NCBI GenBank assembly: GCA_002167745.1
Contig: NHCB01000008.1
Location: 91,417 to 155,416 of the forward strand
Source: Betaproteobacteria bacterium TMED22
GTDB lineage: Bacteria > Pseudomonadota > Gammaproteobacteria > Burkholderiales > Eutrophovitaceae
Length of the DNA: 64,000 nt
Reading direction: 5' to 3'
Below the pieces are notes generated by a model that ran no database searches, was not told the DNA's origin, and saw only the letters and a program-made list of their open reading frames with translations. Shown piece after piece: positions 36,107-44,910 of the stretch (positions within the stretch are counted from its first letter, which is position 1; every line of letters starts with the position of its first letter). The position numbers were made by a program, and so were the translations under genes.

Positions 36107-37942
36107 GTGAATGTACTGTATCTGGGGTCTGGTTCTTTGAAGGTTGGCCGAGTTTTGAAGGAAACTGGCGCTTCTCTTCAGGTTCAAAGCCAATTTGGAA
36201 AAAAAATTAAAGTTAAAGCGAGCCATGTGTTCTTCTTTTTTGATCACGCGCACCCTGATGAGTTTTTTGATTCGTCACAAGAGCTCGCAAAAACCATAGA
36301 TCCTGATTTACTTTGGGAGGCCTTTGACGGTAATGAACACCTTTATTCAGCAGCTACAAAAGCCTTTTACGGTGACTTTATTACGAAAGAGCAGCAGGCC
36401 GGCATATTAAAAGTCTTATTTGATCATCCAACGCATTTCTACAAAAAGGGGCACGGAAACTTCAAGCCTGCCCCCCCGGATTCATTGAGATCCGCTAAGG
36501 CATCTTTGGAACTCAAGAAACAACGCCAAATATTGCTAGGACGCTATGTAAAGCAGTTATGTGAGTTCGTAGTGCCAGAGGAGTTTCGTGATAAGTTGCC
36601 TCGATTATTGTATGGCCCAGATAAAAATCAATTAGAGGAAAAGGCAATTGAGCAGGCCTGTATAAATTTAAAAATAGGAAAGCGAGCACTTTTTTCTAAA
36701 CTATCTATTTTGCCCAAGCCTGAAGACCTCCATATGGGGCAATTCATATTCGATCAATTCAATAATGCCCCGGAGCATAGAAATGATACGCGGGTTATGG
36801 ACGTGGAGGGTTTGCCTGCGGGTCCAGTGACCGCATTCAGTATTGATGATGCGTCCACTACGGAAATTGACGATGCGTTTTCTTTAACTGAGGATAAAAA
36901 CGGTGGCTGGAGGCTTGGTATACATATTGCCGCACCAGGTCTTTGTATCCAAACGAACTCTGCACTGGATAAGGAGCTGCGGTCTAGAATGTCGACGGTT
37001 TATCATCCAGCCGGAAAACTTACAATGTCACCGCCTGAGGTTGTGAAGCAATTTAGTCTATCAGAGGGAAACCAGACACCCGTTATCTCATTCTATGCGG
37101 ATGTAGATTCTGAGTTTGTCATTTCGGAAACCGAGTCAAAGATTGAAACTATTAACGTCAAAAATAATTTGGATTTGGCAATCATCGACCAATATTTTGA
37201 TCCTGATTTGGGCTTTAACCAGAAAGTAGATTGTCCAAAAAGTCGTGAATTAAATTTACTGTATCAACTTGCGATACGGTTACGCGAACTTAGAGGGGAA
37301 GCCCATACCCATATTCATAGGAAAGAATATAGCTTTAATGTGCAGGATGGTATGGTCACGATTATTCCTCGCAAACGCGGCTCGCCAGTTGATGTGATCG
37401 TTTCAGAATTGATGATATTTGCGAACAGCTCTTGGGGGGCCGAGCTTAAGAGGGCGGATGTGGCTGCGTTGTATCGTGTAAAAACAAAGTCGAAAACTGG
37501 ATTGTCTATCAACTCTTTACCGCATGAGACGATGGGATTGGATGCGTATACTTGGGTTAGTAGTCCTTTGAGGCGTTACGTTGATTTAGTTAATCAGCGA
37601 CAGTTAATATCTCATCTTTTATGTCACGAGCCGATATACAGTGTCTCCAGCGAAGATTTAATCAGTATTGTTTATGATTTTGAAAGTAAGTACGCACAAT
37701 ATGCCGATTTTCAGAGATCGATGGAACGTTTTTGGTGTTTAAAGTGGTTACAACAGACGGATCAGAGGGAATTTGAAGCAGAAGTGCTACGTGAAAACTT
37801 AGTACGCTTAGACCCTATCCCCTTGGTGTGTAGGGTCAATAATGCGACTCAAACCAATGTTGGAGAGAAAATCTCAATTAAAATATTGGATATTAATTTG
37901 TATGATAATTTTGCCACCGCAGAGTGGATTAAGAGTCTCTGA
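36107..37942 (+). CDS. RNase II/RNB-family exoribonuclease
   Basis: 611 aa protein with an RNB catalytic domain in the middle (about 245-540). The active-site Asp cluster is visible in FSIDDASTTEIDDAFSL, then GIHIAAPGLCI, and the RNA-binding RYVDLVNQRQL near the end of the domain. The N-terminal part (about 1-230) replaces the usual cold-shock domains with a region peculiar to the betaproteobacterial form, and only a weak S1-like C-terminus remains. It should degrade RNA 3' to 5', but is neither a standard RNase II nor RNase R in layout. Start is GTG with AAGGTAAAG upstream. Neighbours yqiA and tonB-aroE-mtgA follow the Burkholderiales order. Confidence 0.88.
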   Translation: MNVLYLGSGSLKVGRVLKETGASLQVQSQFGKKIKVKASHVFFFFDHAHPDEFFDSSQELAKTIDPDLLWEAFDGNEHLYSAATKAFYGDFITKEQQAGILKVLFDHPTHFYKKGHGNFKPAPPDSLRSAKASLELKKQRQILLGRYVKQLCEFVVPEEFRDKLPRLLYGPDKNQLEEKAIEQACINLKIGKRALFSKLSILPKPEDLHMGQFIFDQFNNAPEHRNDTRVMDVEGLPAGPVTAFSIDDASTTEIDDAFSLTEDKNGGWRLGIHIAAPGLCIQTNSALDKELRSRMSTVYHPAGKLTMSPPEVVKQFSLSEGNQTPVISFYADVDSEFVISETESKIETINVKNNLDLAIIDQYFDPDLGFNQKVDCPKSRELNLLYQLAIRLRELRGEAHTHIHRKEYSFNVQDGMVTIIPRKRGSPVDVIVSELMIFANSSWGAELKRADVAALYRVKTKSKTGLSINSLPHETMGLDAYTWVSSPLRRYVDLVNQRQLISHLLCHEPIYSVSSEDLISIVYDFESKYAQYADFQRSMERFWCLKWLQQTDQREFEAEVLRENLVRLDPIPLVCRVNNATQTNVGEKISIKILDINLYDNFATAEWIKSL

Positions 37943-38017
37943 CTTGTAACTGGCAAACCAACCACGTAATCTTTTGCTGTACCGACCGAATTCCGATAAA
38001 TAGCGACTAACTCAAGT

Positions 38018-38902
38018 ATGCGATTTAATCGACGAACTAGTAAACGAATAATTTTTAGACCGTCCAAAAAGATGGCTCTCGCACTTGTAGGTTCTGTGTT
38101 TGTTCATACAATGTTGTTAACTATTCAGCCCGTTCAATCGACGCTTGGTCTTCGTTTTGCTTCGGCTGATTTGGATGTTATTCTCGTCAATAGCCAGTCA
38201 CCGAGAAAGGTGAGCGCGGCGGATGCGTTAGCTCAGGTTAGTTTGCAAGGCGGTGGCAATACCGAGGTTCATGTTATGGCTGCGAGTAGCGCTCCGGTTG
38301 AGGCCTTGACTGCAATGGAGCGAAGTGTGAAATTGGCCGGCCGTCGCGTTGACCAACTAGAGCGCTCCGTCCAAGAACTTTTAGTAATTAATCAGGAACG
38401 TACGATGTTACAGTCAAATCCTCGGGCTAGTAAAAGAAAGTCACCTAACAGCGTTGACTCTGAGAGCCCTATTAACGTGGCTAATAACACTGCTATTAAT
38501 CACTTACAAGCCAAAATTGACAAAGAGTGGATGAACTATCAAAAGAGGCCAAGACGTCAATTTATCGGTGCGAATGTCCGGGAGGCGGTATTCGCGACCT
38601 ACGTCGAGCGCTGGCGACAACGGATAGAGGATTTCGGTAGTCGGCACTACTCAAAAATTTTAGGCAATCAAAGGCTCGAAGGAGTAATGATTGTCACGGT
38701 ATCGATTCGTTCTGATGGTACATTGGAAGATGTTTTTATTGACCGCTCTTCTGGGTCAGACGTATTGGACCAAGCGGCCACAGATATCGTGCAAAGGTCT
38801 TCTCCCTTTGATTCGTTTGACTCTAAATTAAGTGCAAAATTCGATGTTCTCTCTATTACTCGACAATGGTCGTTCAAGAAGAATGATCTCGACTTAAAGT
38901 AA
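38018..38902 (+). CDS. TonB-like energy transducer protein
   Basis: 294 aa, with a basic N-terminus, one membrane segment (about 20-36, ALALVGSVFVHTMLLTI) and a C-terminal TonB domain (about 205-294) containing LEGVMIVTVSIRSDGTLEDVFIDRSSGSDVLDQAATDIVQ. Unlike classic TonB there is no long Pro-rich spacer. Instead the periplasmic part has a likely coiled coil (about 95-132, VKLAGRRVDQLERSVQELL) and a low-complexity Ser/Asn stretch. No exbB/exbD lie nearby. It may span the periplasm for envelope integrity or outer-membrane transport; placement between rnb and aroE is a Burkholderiales pattern. Confidence 0.8.
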   Translation: MRFNRRTSKRIIFRPSKKMALALVGSVFVHTMLLTIQPVQSTLGLRFASADLDVILVNSQSPRKVSAADALAQVSLQGGGNTEVHVMAASSAPVEALTAMERSVKLAGRRVDQLERSVQELLVINQERTMLQSNPRASKRKSPNSVDSESPINVANNTAINHLQAKIDKEWMNYQKRPRRQFIGANVREAVFATYVERWRQRIEDFGSRHYSKILGNQRLEGVMIVTVSIRSDGTLEDVFIDRSSGSDVLDQAATDIVQRSSPFDSFDSKLSAKFDVLSITRQWSFKKNDLDLK

Positions 38903-38911
38903 GGAAACTAA

Positions 38912-39748
38912 ATGGCAGCGCCTGATCAATATGTCGTTATTGGTAATCCGATTGAACACAGCAAATCACCGGAAATTCATTCAATGTTCGCTGATCAAAT
39001 TGGAATTTCGATTGAGTATAAAAAACTCCTCTGTCCTATCGGGGACTTTTCAAAAGTAGTCAGTGAGTTTTTTGCCTCGGGTGGTCGGGGAGCTAATGTG
39101 ACCGTCCCATTTAAGCTAGAAGCTTACGAGTACTCGATGCTCCGATCGAGTCGAGTCGAGCACGCTAAAGCGGCGAATACCCTTCTTAGCAAAAACGGAG
39201 TAATTGCGGCTGAAAATACTGATGGAATAGGTTTGGTACGAGATATTGTTGGTAATATAGAATTTCCGATCGCGGATCAGTCAGTCTTAATCGTGGGCTC
39301 TGGTGGAGCGACGCGAGGTGTTTTGCTGCCGATTCTCGAGGAACGTCCTAAAGCAATCATGGTGGTTAATCGAACGCCAGAAAAAGCTTACCAATTAATT
39401 AAAACGATTGAAGTTGAGGCTAATAGAACGGGTGTCGATGTTGCTTCAGGAGGATTGCTTGATCTCGATGATGGCGAATTTGATTTGGTCGTGAACGCTA
39501 CATCAAGCAGTTTGAGTGATGAATTATTTCCGCTCGGCACTAATCTTTTGGGTAGGAAGGCTCTGGCTTATGACATGATGTATGGTAAAGAGGAAACGTC
39601 GTTCACAAAATGGGCGCAACATGCTAAGGCGCACAAAGTTGCAGATGGTCTTGGTATGTTGGTTGAACAGGCAGCCGAATCATTTTTTCTTTGGTGTGGT
39701 GAGCGCCCCAACACTCAGGCAGTGATGGAGATATTACGCTCGGGATGA
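38912..39748 (+). CDS. aroE: Shikimate dehydrogenase
   Basis: NADPH-dependent reduction of 3-dehydroshikimate in aromatic amino-acid synthesis. The N-terminal substrate motif VIGNPIEHSKSPEIHSMFA, the catalytic Lys in NVTVPFKLEAY, the ENTDGIGLVRDI motif, the NADP loop VLIVGSGGATRGVLLPIL with NRT after it, and DGLGMLVEQAAESF are all present. Length 278 aa is standard. Shine-Dalgarno AAGGAAA lies just before the ATG; the stop overlaps mtgA by four bases. Confidence 0.96.
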   Translation: MAAPDQYVVIGNPIEHSKSPEIHSMFADQIGISIEYKKLLCPIGDFSKVVSEFFASGGRGANVTVPFKLEAYEYSMLRSSRVEHAKAANTLLSKNGVIAAENTDGIGLVRDIVGNIEFPIADQSVLIVGSGGATRGVLLPILEERPKAIMVVNRTPEKAYQLIKTIEVEANRTGVDVASGGLLDLDDGEFDLVVNATSSSLSDELFPLGTNLLGRKALAYDMMYGKEETSFTKWAQHAKAHKVADGLGMLVEQAAESFFLWCGERPNTQAVMEILRSG

Positions 39749-40431
39749 AGTGGCGAGCACGTTGGGCCTGGAGATTCATTGGCTTTGTAATTTCAACATT
39801 CTTGATTTACGAGATATGGTTTGCTGGACGTATTTTGATTTTAAGATGGGTAGATCCAAAGAATACCTCCTTTATGATTGCTTATGCTGAGGAATCCAAT
39901 AACGTGCCAAAGCATATCTGGGTTGATTATGAGAATATTTCACCACAAGTTAAAAAGGCGGTTCTGGCGTCGGAAGATGCAAGGTTTATACACCATGGTG
40001 GGTTCGACTGGACCGCTTTACGCCACGCTGCTTCACGGAATGTGAGGCAGGGAAAAATTATTTCTGGAGGCTCTACTATTACTCAACAGTTAGCGAAGAA
40101 TTTGTTTTTATCTCCAAGTCGGTCTATTTGGAGAAAGGGGCAAGAAGCAATTTTAGCCTTGATGTTGGAGGTTTCCTTATCAAAACAAAGGATATTTGAA
40201 GTCTATCTAAATATCATTGAATGGGGCCAAGGTGTCTATGGCATTGAGGCGGCTGCAAATCATTATTTCAACCGGACCGCTAGTGATTTGAGTGGGCATC
40301 AAGCAGCAAAATTAGCCTCCTATATTCCAGCACCGAGAAAACATTTTATTGTTGGCGATACTGATCGATCTCTTAGAAAAGCAAAGATCATTCGTGGCAG
40401 AATGACGCAAATTAAGGTTCCTACCGAGTAG
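39745..40431 (+). CDS. mtgA: Monofunctional biosynthetic peptidoglycan transglycosylase
   Basis: Polymerises lipid II into glycan strands, anchored in the inner membrane by a helix at about residues 8-27. The glycosyltransferase family 51 motifs are visible: the catalytic Glu in ASEDARFIHHGGFDW, GGSTITQQLAKNLFLSPSRS, and LNIIEWGQGVYGIEAAANHYF. No transpeptidase domain follows, so it is MtgA rather than a class A penicillin-binding protein. 228 aa. Translational coupling to aroE is likely through the four-base overlap. Confidence 0.95.
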   Translation: MKWRARWAWRFIGFVISTFLIYEIWFAGRILILRWVDPKNTSFMIAYAEESNNVPKHIWVDYENISPQVKKAVLASEDARFIHHGGFDWTALRHAASRNVRQGKIISGGSTITQQLAKNLFLSPSRSIWRKGQEAILALMLEVSLSKQRIFEVYLNIIEWGQGVYGIEAAANHYFNRTASDLSGHQAAKLASYIPAPRKHFIVGDTDRSLRKAKIIRGRMTQIKVPTE

Positions 40432-40441
40432 GTCATGATTA

Positions 40442-41233
40442 ATGTTTTATCACCCTGAGTTTGATCCAGTAGCGATTCAGATAGGCGCTGTAGCGGTGCG
40501 CTGGTACGGACTGATGTATCTGATCGGATTCGCCCTGGGGTTAACTCTTGGTCGGTTGAGAATACGTACAAGCCAAGATACTTTGATTTCAACGCGTGAG
40601 TTTGATGATTTGCTGTTCTATGTTGTTTTGGGCGTCCTCATTGGGGGGCGTTTGGGATATTCGATTTTATATGACCTTAGCAGTATTCTTCGAAGCCCAT
40701 TGTCGGTGTTTTACGTTTGGGAAGGTGGAATGTCATTTCATGGAGGCTTAATTGGGGTAAGCGTTGCAGTAGTAATTTATGCCCGACTGAAACAAAAAAA
40801 TTGGTTGGCTTTGGGGGACTTTATTGCGCCGTTAGTCCCCTTGGGTTTAGCTGCCGGTCGAATTGGAAATTTTATAAATGGAGAACTTTGGGGTCGTCCA
40901 ACCGATGTCCCTTGGGCAATAGTGTTTCCTCAATCTGGCTCACTTGTCGGTAGACATCCATCACAATTGTATGAGTTCTTTCTGGAGGGAGTAGTACTGT
41001 TCCTGATCCTCTGGACTCTTTCAAAAAAAACACGTCCAGCTGGCGTGATAACGGGACTGTTTTTGCTGTGCTATGGCTTCTTTCGGTTCATCATTGAGTT
41101 TGTGAGAGAGCCTGACCAGCACTTGGGGACTTTATCGCTCGGACTTTCCATGGGGCAATGGTTATGCATCCCCATGATAGCCGCTGGATTAATCTTTGTA
41201 GTTCGGACGAAATCGATAAAAGTAAAGGGTTAA
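40442..41233 (+). CDS. lgt: Prolipoprotein diacylglyceryl transferase
   Basis: Integral membrane enzyme that transfers diacylglycerol from phosphatidylglycerol to the lipobox Cys of prolipoproteins, including probably LivK encoded in this window. The Lgt signature [16 protein letters not shown] is intact, as are the N-terminal [12 protein letters not shown] and the active-site His in [11 protein letters not shown]. About seven hydrophobic segments are seen over 263 aa. It lies ten bases after mtgA. Confidence 0.96.
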   Translation: MFYHPEFDPVAIQIGAVAVRWYGLMYLIGFALGLTLGRLRIRTSQDTLISTREFDDLLFYVVLGVLIGGRLGYSILYDLSSILRSPLSVFYVWEGGMSFHGGLIGVSVAVVIYARLKQKNWLALGDFIAPLVPLGLAAGRIGNFINGELWGRPTDVPWAIVFPQSGSLVGRHPSQLYEFFLEGVVLFLILWTLSKKTRPAGVITGLFLLCYGFFRFIIEFVREPDQHLGTLSLGLSMGQWLCIPMIAAGLIFVVRTKSIKVKG

Positions 41234-41313
41234 CCTATATGCGATTAAAGTCTCGAGCTTGACCATAGTATTCAAATAATTGACTTTTATAATCATGAAA
41301 AGAAGGTGTAATA

Positions 41314-42192
41314 ATGAAGACTGATACAGTCATCGGTATCATTGGCGGCAGCGGTGTTTACGATATTAAAGGATTGAAAAATATCAATTGGACTAAAGTA
41401 GACAGTCCTTTTGGAGGGCCTTCAGATGAATATCTAGTAGGCGAATTTGAAGGGCTAAAAATTGTCTTTCTTCCTCGCCACGGACGAGGTCATGTTGTTT
41501 CGCCCAGTCAAGTCAACTATCGGGCCAATATTGATGGCATGAAGCGGTTAGGTGTTACAGACTTAATTTCGGTTAGTGCCGTAGGTTCGTTACGCGAGGA
41601 CCTTGTCCCTGGCATGTTTGTCATCGTGGATCAGTTTATTGACAGAACATTCGCTCGAGAAAAATCATTCTTTGGAAAGGGTTTGGTAGCTCATGTTTCG
41701 GTCGCACACCCTGTTTGTTCTCGTCTTGGCGACCATATTGAATCTGCCTTAAAACTGACGGATATCGGGTATGTTAGAGGTGGTACTTATCTCGTGATGG
41801 AGGGCCCACAATTCTCTACGTTGGCAGAATCAAAGCTTTATCGACAGTGGGGTTGCGATGTCATCGGGATGACCAATATGCCAGAGGCCAAGTTGGCGCG
41901 TGAGGCTGAAATTTGTTATGCGAGTGTGGCGATGGTCACAGATTTTGATTGTTGGCATCCTGATCATGAGGATGTCTCTGTTGAGCAGGTAATAAAAGTT
42001 TTAGTGGGTAATGCAGAAAAAGCCAAGACATTGATTGGTGAGGTTGTTCCAATGATTCATTCGGATGAGACGGCCCCGAGCTGCAGCTGCAAGCAGGCTC
42101 TTGAGTTCGCCTTAATAACGGCTCCTGATTCACGAGATCCGAAGTTAGTTAAAAAGCTCGACGCGATTGCTGGTCGTGTACTGAAACCGTAA
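41314..42192 (+). CDS. mtnP: S-methyl-5'-thioadenosine phosphorylase
   Basis: Phosphorolyses methylthioadenosine, the by-product of polyamine and related SAM use, to adenine and methylthioribose 1-phosphate. Motifs: IGIIGGSGVYDI, PRHGRGHVVSPSQVNYRANI, SVSAVGSLREDL, and MEGPQFSTLAES with GMTNMPEAKLAREAEICYA. The TDFDCW sequence is typical of enzymes that accept adenosine-type bases rather than inosine or guanosine. 292 aa. SD AGAAGGTG is good; a TATAAT near 41290 may be a -10 but lacks a clear -35. First of the mtnP-apt-mtnA group. Confidence 0.92.
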   Translation: MKTDTVIGIIGGSGVYDIKGLKNINWTKVDSPFGGPSDEYLVGEFEGLKIVFLPRHGRGHVVSPSQVNYRANIDGMKRLGVTDLISVSAVGSLREDLVPGMFVIVDQFIDRTFAREKSFFGKGLVAHVSVAHPVCSRLGDHIESALKLTDIGYVRGGTYLVMEGPQFSTLAESKLYRQWGCDVIGMTNMPEAKLAREAEICYASVAMVTDFDCWHPDHEDVSVEQVIKVLVGNAEKAKTLIGEVVPMIHSDETAPSCSCKQALEFALITAPDSRDPKLVKKLDAIAGRVLKP

Positions 42193-42258
42193 TTAATTTT
42201 CCGAGGTTTTGGTTAAGATAAACTTTTGTAATTGTAATTTGCTTGGGGAGAATTAGCC

Positions 42259-42786
42259 GTGAACATAACCGATATTATAAGGACAATTCCAGACTATCCT
42301 AAGTCTGGAATTATGTTCCGCGATATCACTACTTTGCTGAACCACCCAGAGGGATTTAAATACACCATCCAAGCCTTAGCTGACAGGTACTCAAAATATG
42401 ATTTTGATTTTGTGGCAGGCATTGAGGCGCGTGGGTTTATTCTGGGGGCTCCTCTTGCGATAACTTTAAGTAAAGGTTTTATTCCCATAAGAAAGATCGG
42501 GAAGTTACCTGGACAGACAATTTCTCAAAGTTATGATTTGGAATATGGAACTGATGAAATTGAAATACATGCCGATGCGTTTGCCGAACGGTCCAAAATA
42601 TTGGTTGTGGATGATTTAATTGCTACAGGTGGAACCGCAGCTGCAGCTATTCAACTAATAGAAAAATCGGGTGGCGAAGTTGTTGAGTCTTGCTTTGTCA
42701 TTGATTTGCCTGATTTGGGTGGTACAAAGAAACTAGAAGAATCGGGGCAGCGTGTATTTTCGCTTGTTGCATTCGAAGGTGATTAA
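42259..42786 (+). CDS. apt: Adenine phosphoribosyltransferase
   Basis: Recaptures adenine as AMP using PRPP. The family's start [21 protein letters not shown], the [14 protein letters not shown] motif, and the PRPP site [18 protein letters not shown] are all present in 175 aa. The start is GTG with GGGGAG upstream. Adenine released by MtnP next door is the obvious substrate; the linkage of the two genes is a sensible salvage unit. mtnA follows 15 bases later. Confidence 0.95.
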   Translation: MNITDIIRTIPDYPKSGIMFRDITTLLNHPEGFKYTIQALADRYSKYDFDFVAGIEARGFILGAPLAITLSKGFIPIRKIGKLPGQTISQSYDLEYGTDEIEIHADAFAERSKILVVDDLIATGGTAAAAIQLIEKSGGEVVESCFVIDLPDLGGTKKLEESGQRVFSLVAFEGD

Positions 42787-42801
42787 GGCCATGGATATTA
42801 T

Positions 42802-43836
42802 ATGACCATTGAGACGTTGCGTTGGCGAAATAACCAGCTGGAAATGATTGATCAACGGTGTTTGCCTGTCGTTATTCAGTATTTATCCTATTCGGATGCA
42901 CAAGCTGTTGCAGAAGGAATTCAAAAGATGGTAGTTAGAGGTGCTCCCGCGATTGGTGTGGCAGCAGCGTACGGCTATGCTCTAGAGGCGCAAAAATCCG
43001 TTTCGCTAACCAAGCGAGAGTTTGATGAACGAATGGCTCGAGCTTTTGATGTTTTAGCGGCGAGCCGACCAACGGCCATAAATTTATTTTGGGCTTTGAA
43101 TCGTATGCGCAGTCGACTCGACCATGCTTCAAAAAAAGAAAATATCTTGGTGGCGCGTTTCTTACTTGATGAGGCGCACGCGATTTATCATGAAGATATC
43201 GAGATCAATAAAAGAATGGGTGCGTTTGGCGCATCGGTTCTTGATGACGGCATGTGTATTTTGACACACTGTAATGCTGGAGCCCTTGCTACTGCGGGCC
43301 ACGGGACTGCGCTCGGTGTTATTCGGTCTGCGGTGACGGAAGGAAAAAAAATAACGGTTTTTGCTGGTGAGACGCGACCATTTTTACAAGGAGCTCGTTT
43401 GACGGCGTGGGAGCTCTCGGAAGACGGGATAGATACGACATTAATTACAGATAATATGGCAGGCCACTTTATGAAAAGTGGTGTGATTCATGCGGTTATT
43501 GTGGGTACGGATCGAGTTGCCGGTAACGGAGATGTGGCAAATAAAATTGGTACATATATGGTAGCTGTTTTAGCGAAAGAACACGACATTCCTTTCTACG
43601 TTGCTTGTCCGTTATCGACGATTGATTTATCAATACCTAGCGGCGATGACATTCCTATTGAAGAGCGATCGCCAAAAGAGGTTACTGGGTACCAAGAGGT
43701 TAGATGGGCGCCTGAAAATATCAAAGTTAAAAACCCGTCTTTCGATGTAACTCCCGCGCGGTTGATTACCGCCCTGATAACCGAACAAGGCATTGTTTAC
43801 GAGCCAAATCAAAAGAAGCTAAAAGCTTTGTTCTAG
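42802..43836 (+). CDS. mtnA: S-methyl-5-thioribose-1-phosphate isomerase
   Basis: Converts methylthioribose 1-phosphate to methylthioribulose 1-phosphate in methionine salvage. Motifs: MVVRGAPAIGVAAAYGYAL, ILTHCNAGALATAGHGTALGVI with the catalytic Cys, FAGETRPFLQGARLTAWEL and GTDRVAGNGDVANKIGTY with the catalytic Asp. It is related to eIF2B subunits, but length (344 aa) and motifs are those of MtnA. The later enzymes (MtnB, MtnC, MtnD) are not in this window; the next gene is an SDR. Confidence 0.94.
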   Translation: MTIETLRWRNNQLEMIDQRCLPVVIQYLSYSDAQAVAEGIQKMVVRGAPAIGVAAAYGYALEAQKSVSLTKREFDERMARAFDVLAASRPTAINLFWALNRMRSRLDHASKKENILVARFLLDEAHAIYHEDIEINKRMGAFGASVLDDGMCILTHCNAGALATAGHGTALGVIRSAVTEGKKITVFAGETRPFLQGARLTAWELSEDGIDTTLITDNMAGHFMKSGVIHAVIVGTDRVAGNGDVANKIGTYMVAVLAKEHDIPFYVACPLSTIDLSIPSGDDIPIEERSPKEVTGYQEVRWAPENIKVKNPSFDVTPARLITALITEQGIVYEPNQKKLKALF

Positions 43837-43878
43837 AGCGTTTTAGTTTGAAATTTTAAATAAAAAGGAATGGGAATA

Positions 43879-44622
43879 ATGACCGATCGGTTTAAAAATA
43901 AAGTGGTATTAATTACTGGTGCAGGACAAGGTATAGGACTAGCTACTGCAAGAAGAATGGCGAGCGAGGGCGCAATAATTATTGCGGGCATATTAGATGA
44001 CACTCAGGCTGAAGCAGTGAATGAATATGAGGCGATAAAGTTAGACGTGCGCCATGAGGAGTCGTGGATATCGGCAATGGATCTGTTGATGAAGTCTCAT
44101 GGCGGGTTAGATGTCTTGATAAATAATGCTGGTATTTCCCCGCAAGCTACGGCGGAGGAAACAACGCCCGAGTTTTGGGATGAGGTCATGGCAATAAATC
44201 TTCGAGGAAGTTTTCTCGGCTGTCAAAAGGCGATTCCCCTAATGAGAAAGAGGGGCGGCGGAGCGATTGTTAACTTGGCATCCATAAACGGTATTCGCGG
44301 GAATCGGCGACTAGTTGCTTATGCGGCGACTAAGGGTGCGATAGTCTCGATGACCATGTCACTAGCGTTGGATCATAGTCAAGACAATATTCGTGTTAAT
44401 TGTGTTTGTCCGGCTACTATCGATACTGCGATGGCGAGGGGTATGATGGCGGAGGCTCCTGATCCCACGTTACTTGAAAGGCAAATGCTCGAAAAGCACC
44501 CGATTGGCCGGATTGGCCAGCCAGAGGAGGTGGCTTCTACAATAGCCTTTTTGGCGAGCGAAGACGCATCGTTTATGACAGGTTTAGCAATTCCGGTAGA
44601 TGGTGGTCGTAGTATTCGATGA
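43879..44622 (+). CDS. SDR-family oxidoreductase
   Basis: Classic short-chain dehydrogenase, about 247 aa. Motifs: VLITGAGQGIGLATA for NAD(P), NNAGIS, the catalytic Ser in NLASINGIRG, YAATKGA with Tyr and Lys, and the end GQPEEVASTIAFLASEDASFMTGLAIPVDGG. Substrate is unknown. I chose the ATG at 43879 because AAGGA lies eight bases upstream of it, whereas an ATG at 43870 is too close to that site. It follows mtnA by about 40 bases on the same strand and converges on the molybdenum-hydroxylase operon. Confidence 0.85.
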   Translation: MTDRFKNKVVLITGAGQGIGLATARRMASEGAIIIAGILDDTQAEAVNEYEAIKLDVRHEESWISAMDLLMKSHGGLDVLINNAGISPQATAEETTPEFWDEVMAINLRGSFLGCQKAIPLMRKRGGGAIVNLASINGIRGNRRLVAYAATKGAIVSMTMSLALDHSQDNIRVNCVCPATIDTAMARGMMAEAPDPTLLERQMLEKHPIGRIGQPEEVASTIAFLASEDASFMTGLAIPVDGGRSIR

Positions 44623-44647
44623 TGGCTTTACTTAAAAGGAATCGTTA

Positions 44648-44896
44648 TTAGCCTGCTCCGATTGGTGGAATAAGGTGGATTTCACTGTCTTCGCCTATTG
44701 GAGCAAACAAAATATCCTGATAGATTTCACCATCAATTGCGACAGCGAAACCTTCCGATTCAACTAATGGTGCCAGGCTGGGACAAATTTGCTTTAGCTC
44801 GCCTACCAGTTGGTGGACATTCTTCGCCTGGATATTGAATTCAACTACGCCATTTGTCAGGCTTTTTAAAGAACCAGTGATAATAAGTTGTGCCAA
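44648..44896 (-). CDS. ThiS/MoaD-like ubiquitin-fold protein
   Basis: 82 aa beta-grasp protein. The pattern of strands, the FAVAIDGEIY and the end EIHLIPPIGAG are those of the ThiS/MoaD family, small sulfur carriers used for molybdopterin or thiamin. The classic C-terminal Gly-Gly is replaced by Ala-Gly after PPIG. Start is TTG at 44896, 14 bases after the large-subunit stop, so it is in the same transcript as the hydroxylase. A role as an accessory sulfur carrier for that enzyme is an inference, and the missing Gly-Gly argues for caution. Confidence 0.7.
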   Translation of the reverse strand: MAQLIITGSLKSLTNGVVEFNIQAKNVHQLVGELKQICPSLAPLVESEGFAVAIDGEIYQDILFAPIGEDSEIHLIPPIGAG

Positions 44897-44910
44897 CGAT
44901 TTACCAACGT

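Noticed and set aside
41267-41295. TTGACC with TATAAT as promoter of mtnP.
   Set aside because: Spacing is about 23 bases, too long for a sigma-70 promoter; the TATAAT alone is not enough.
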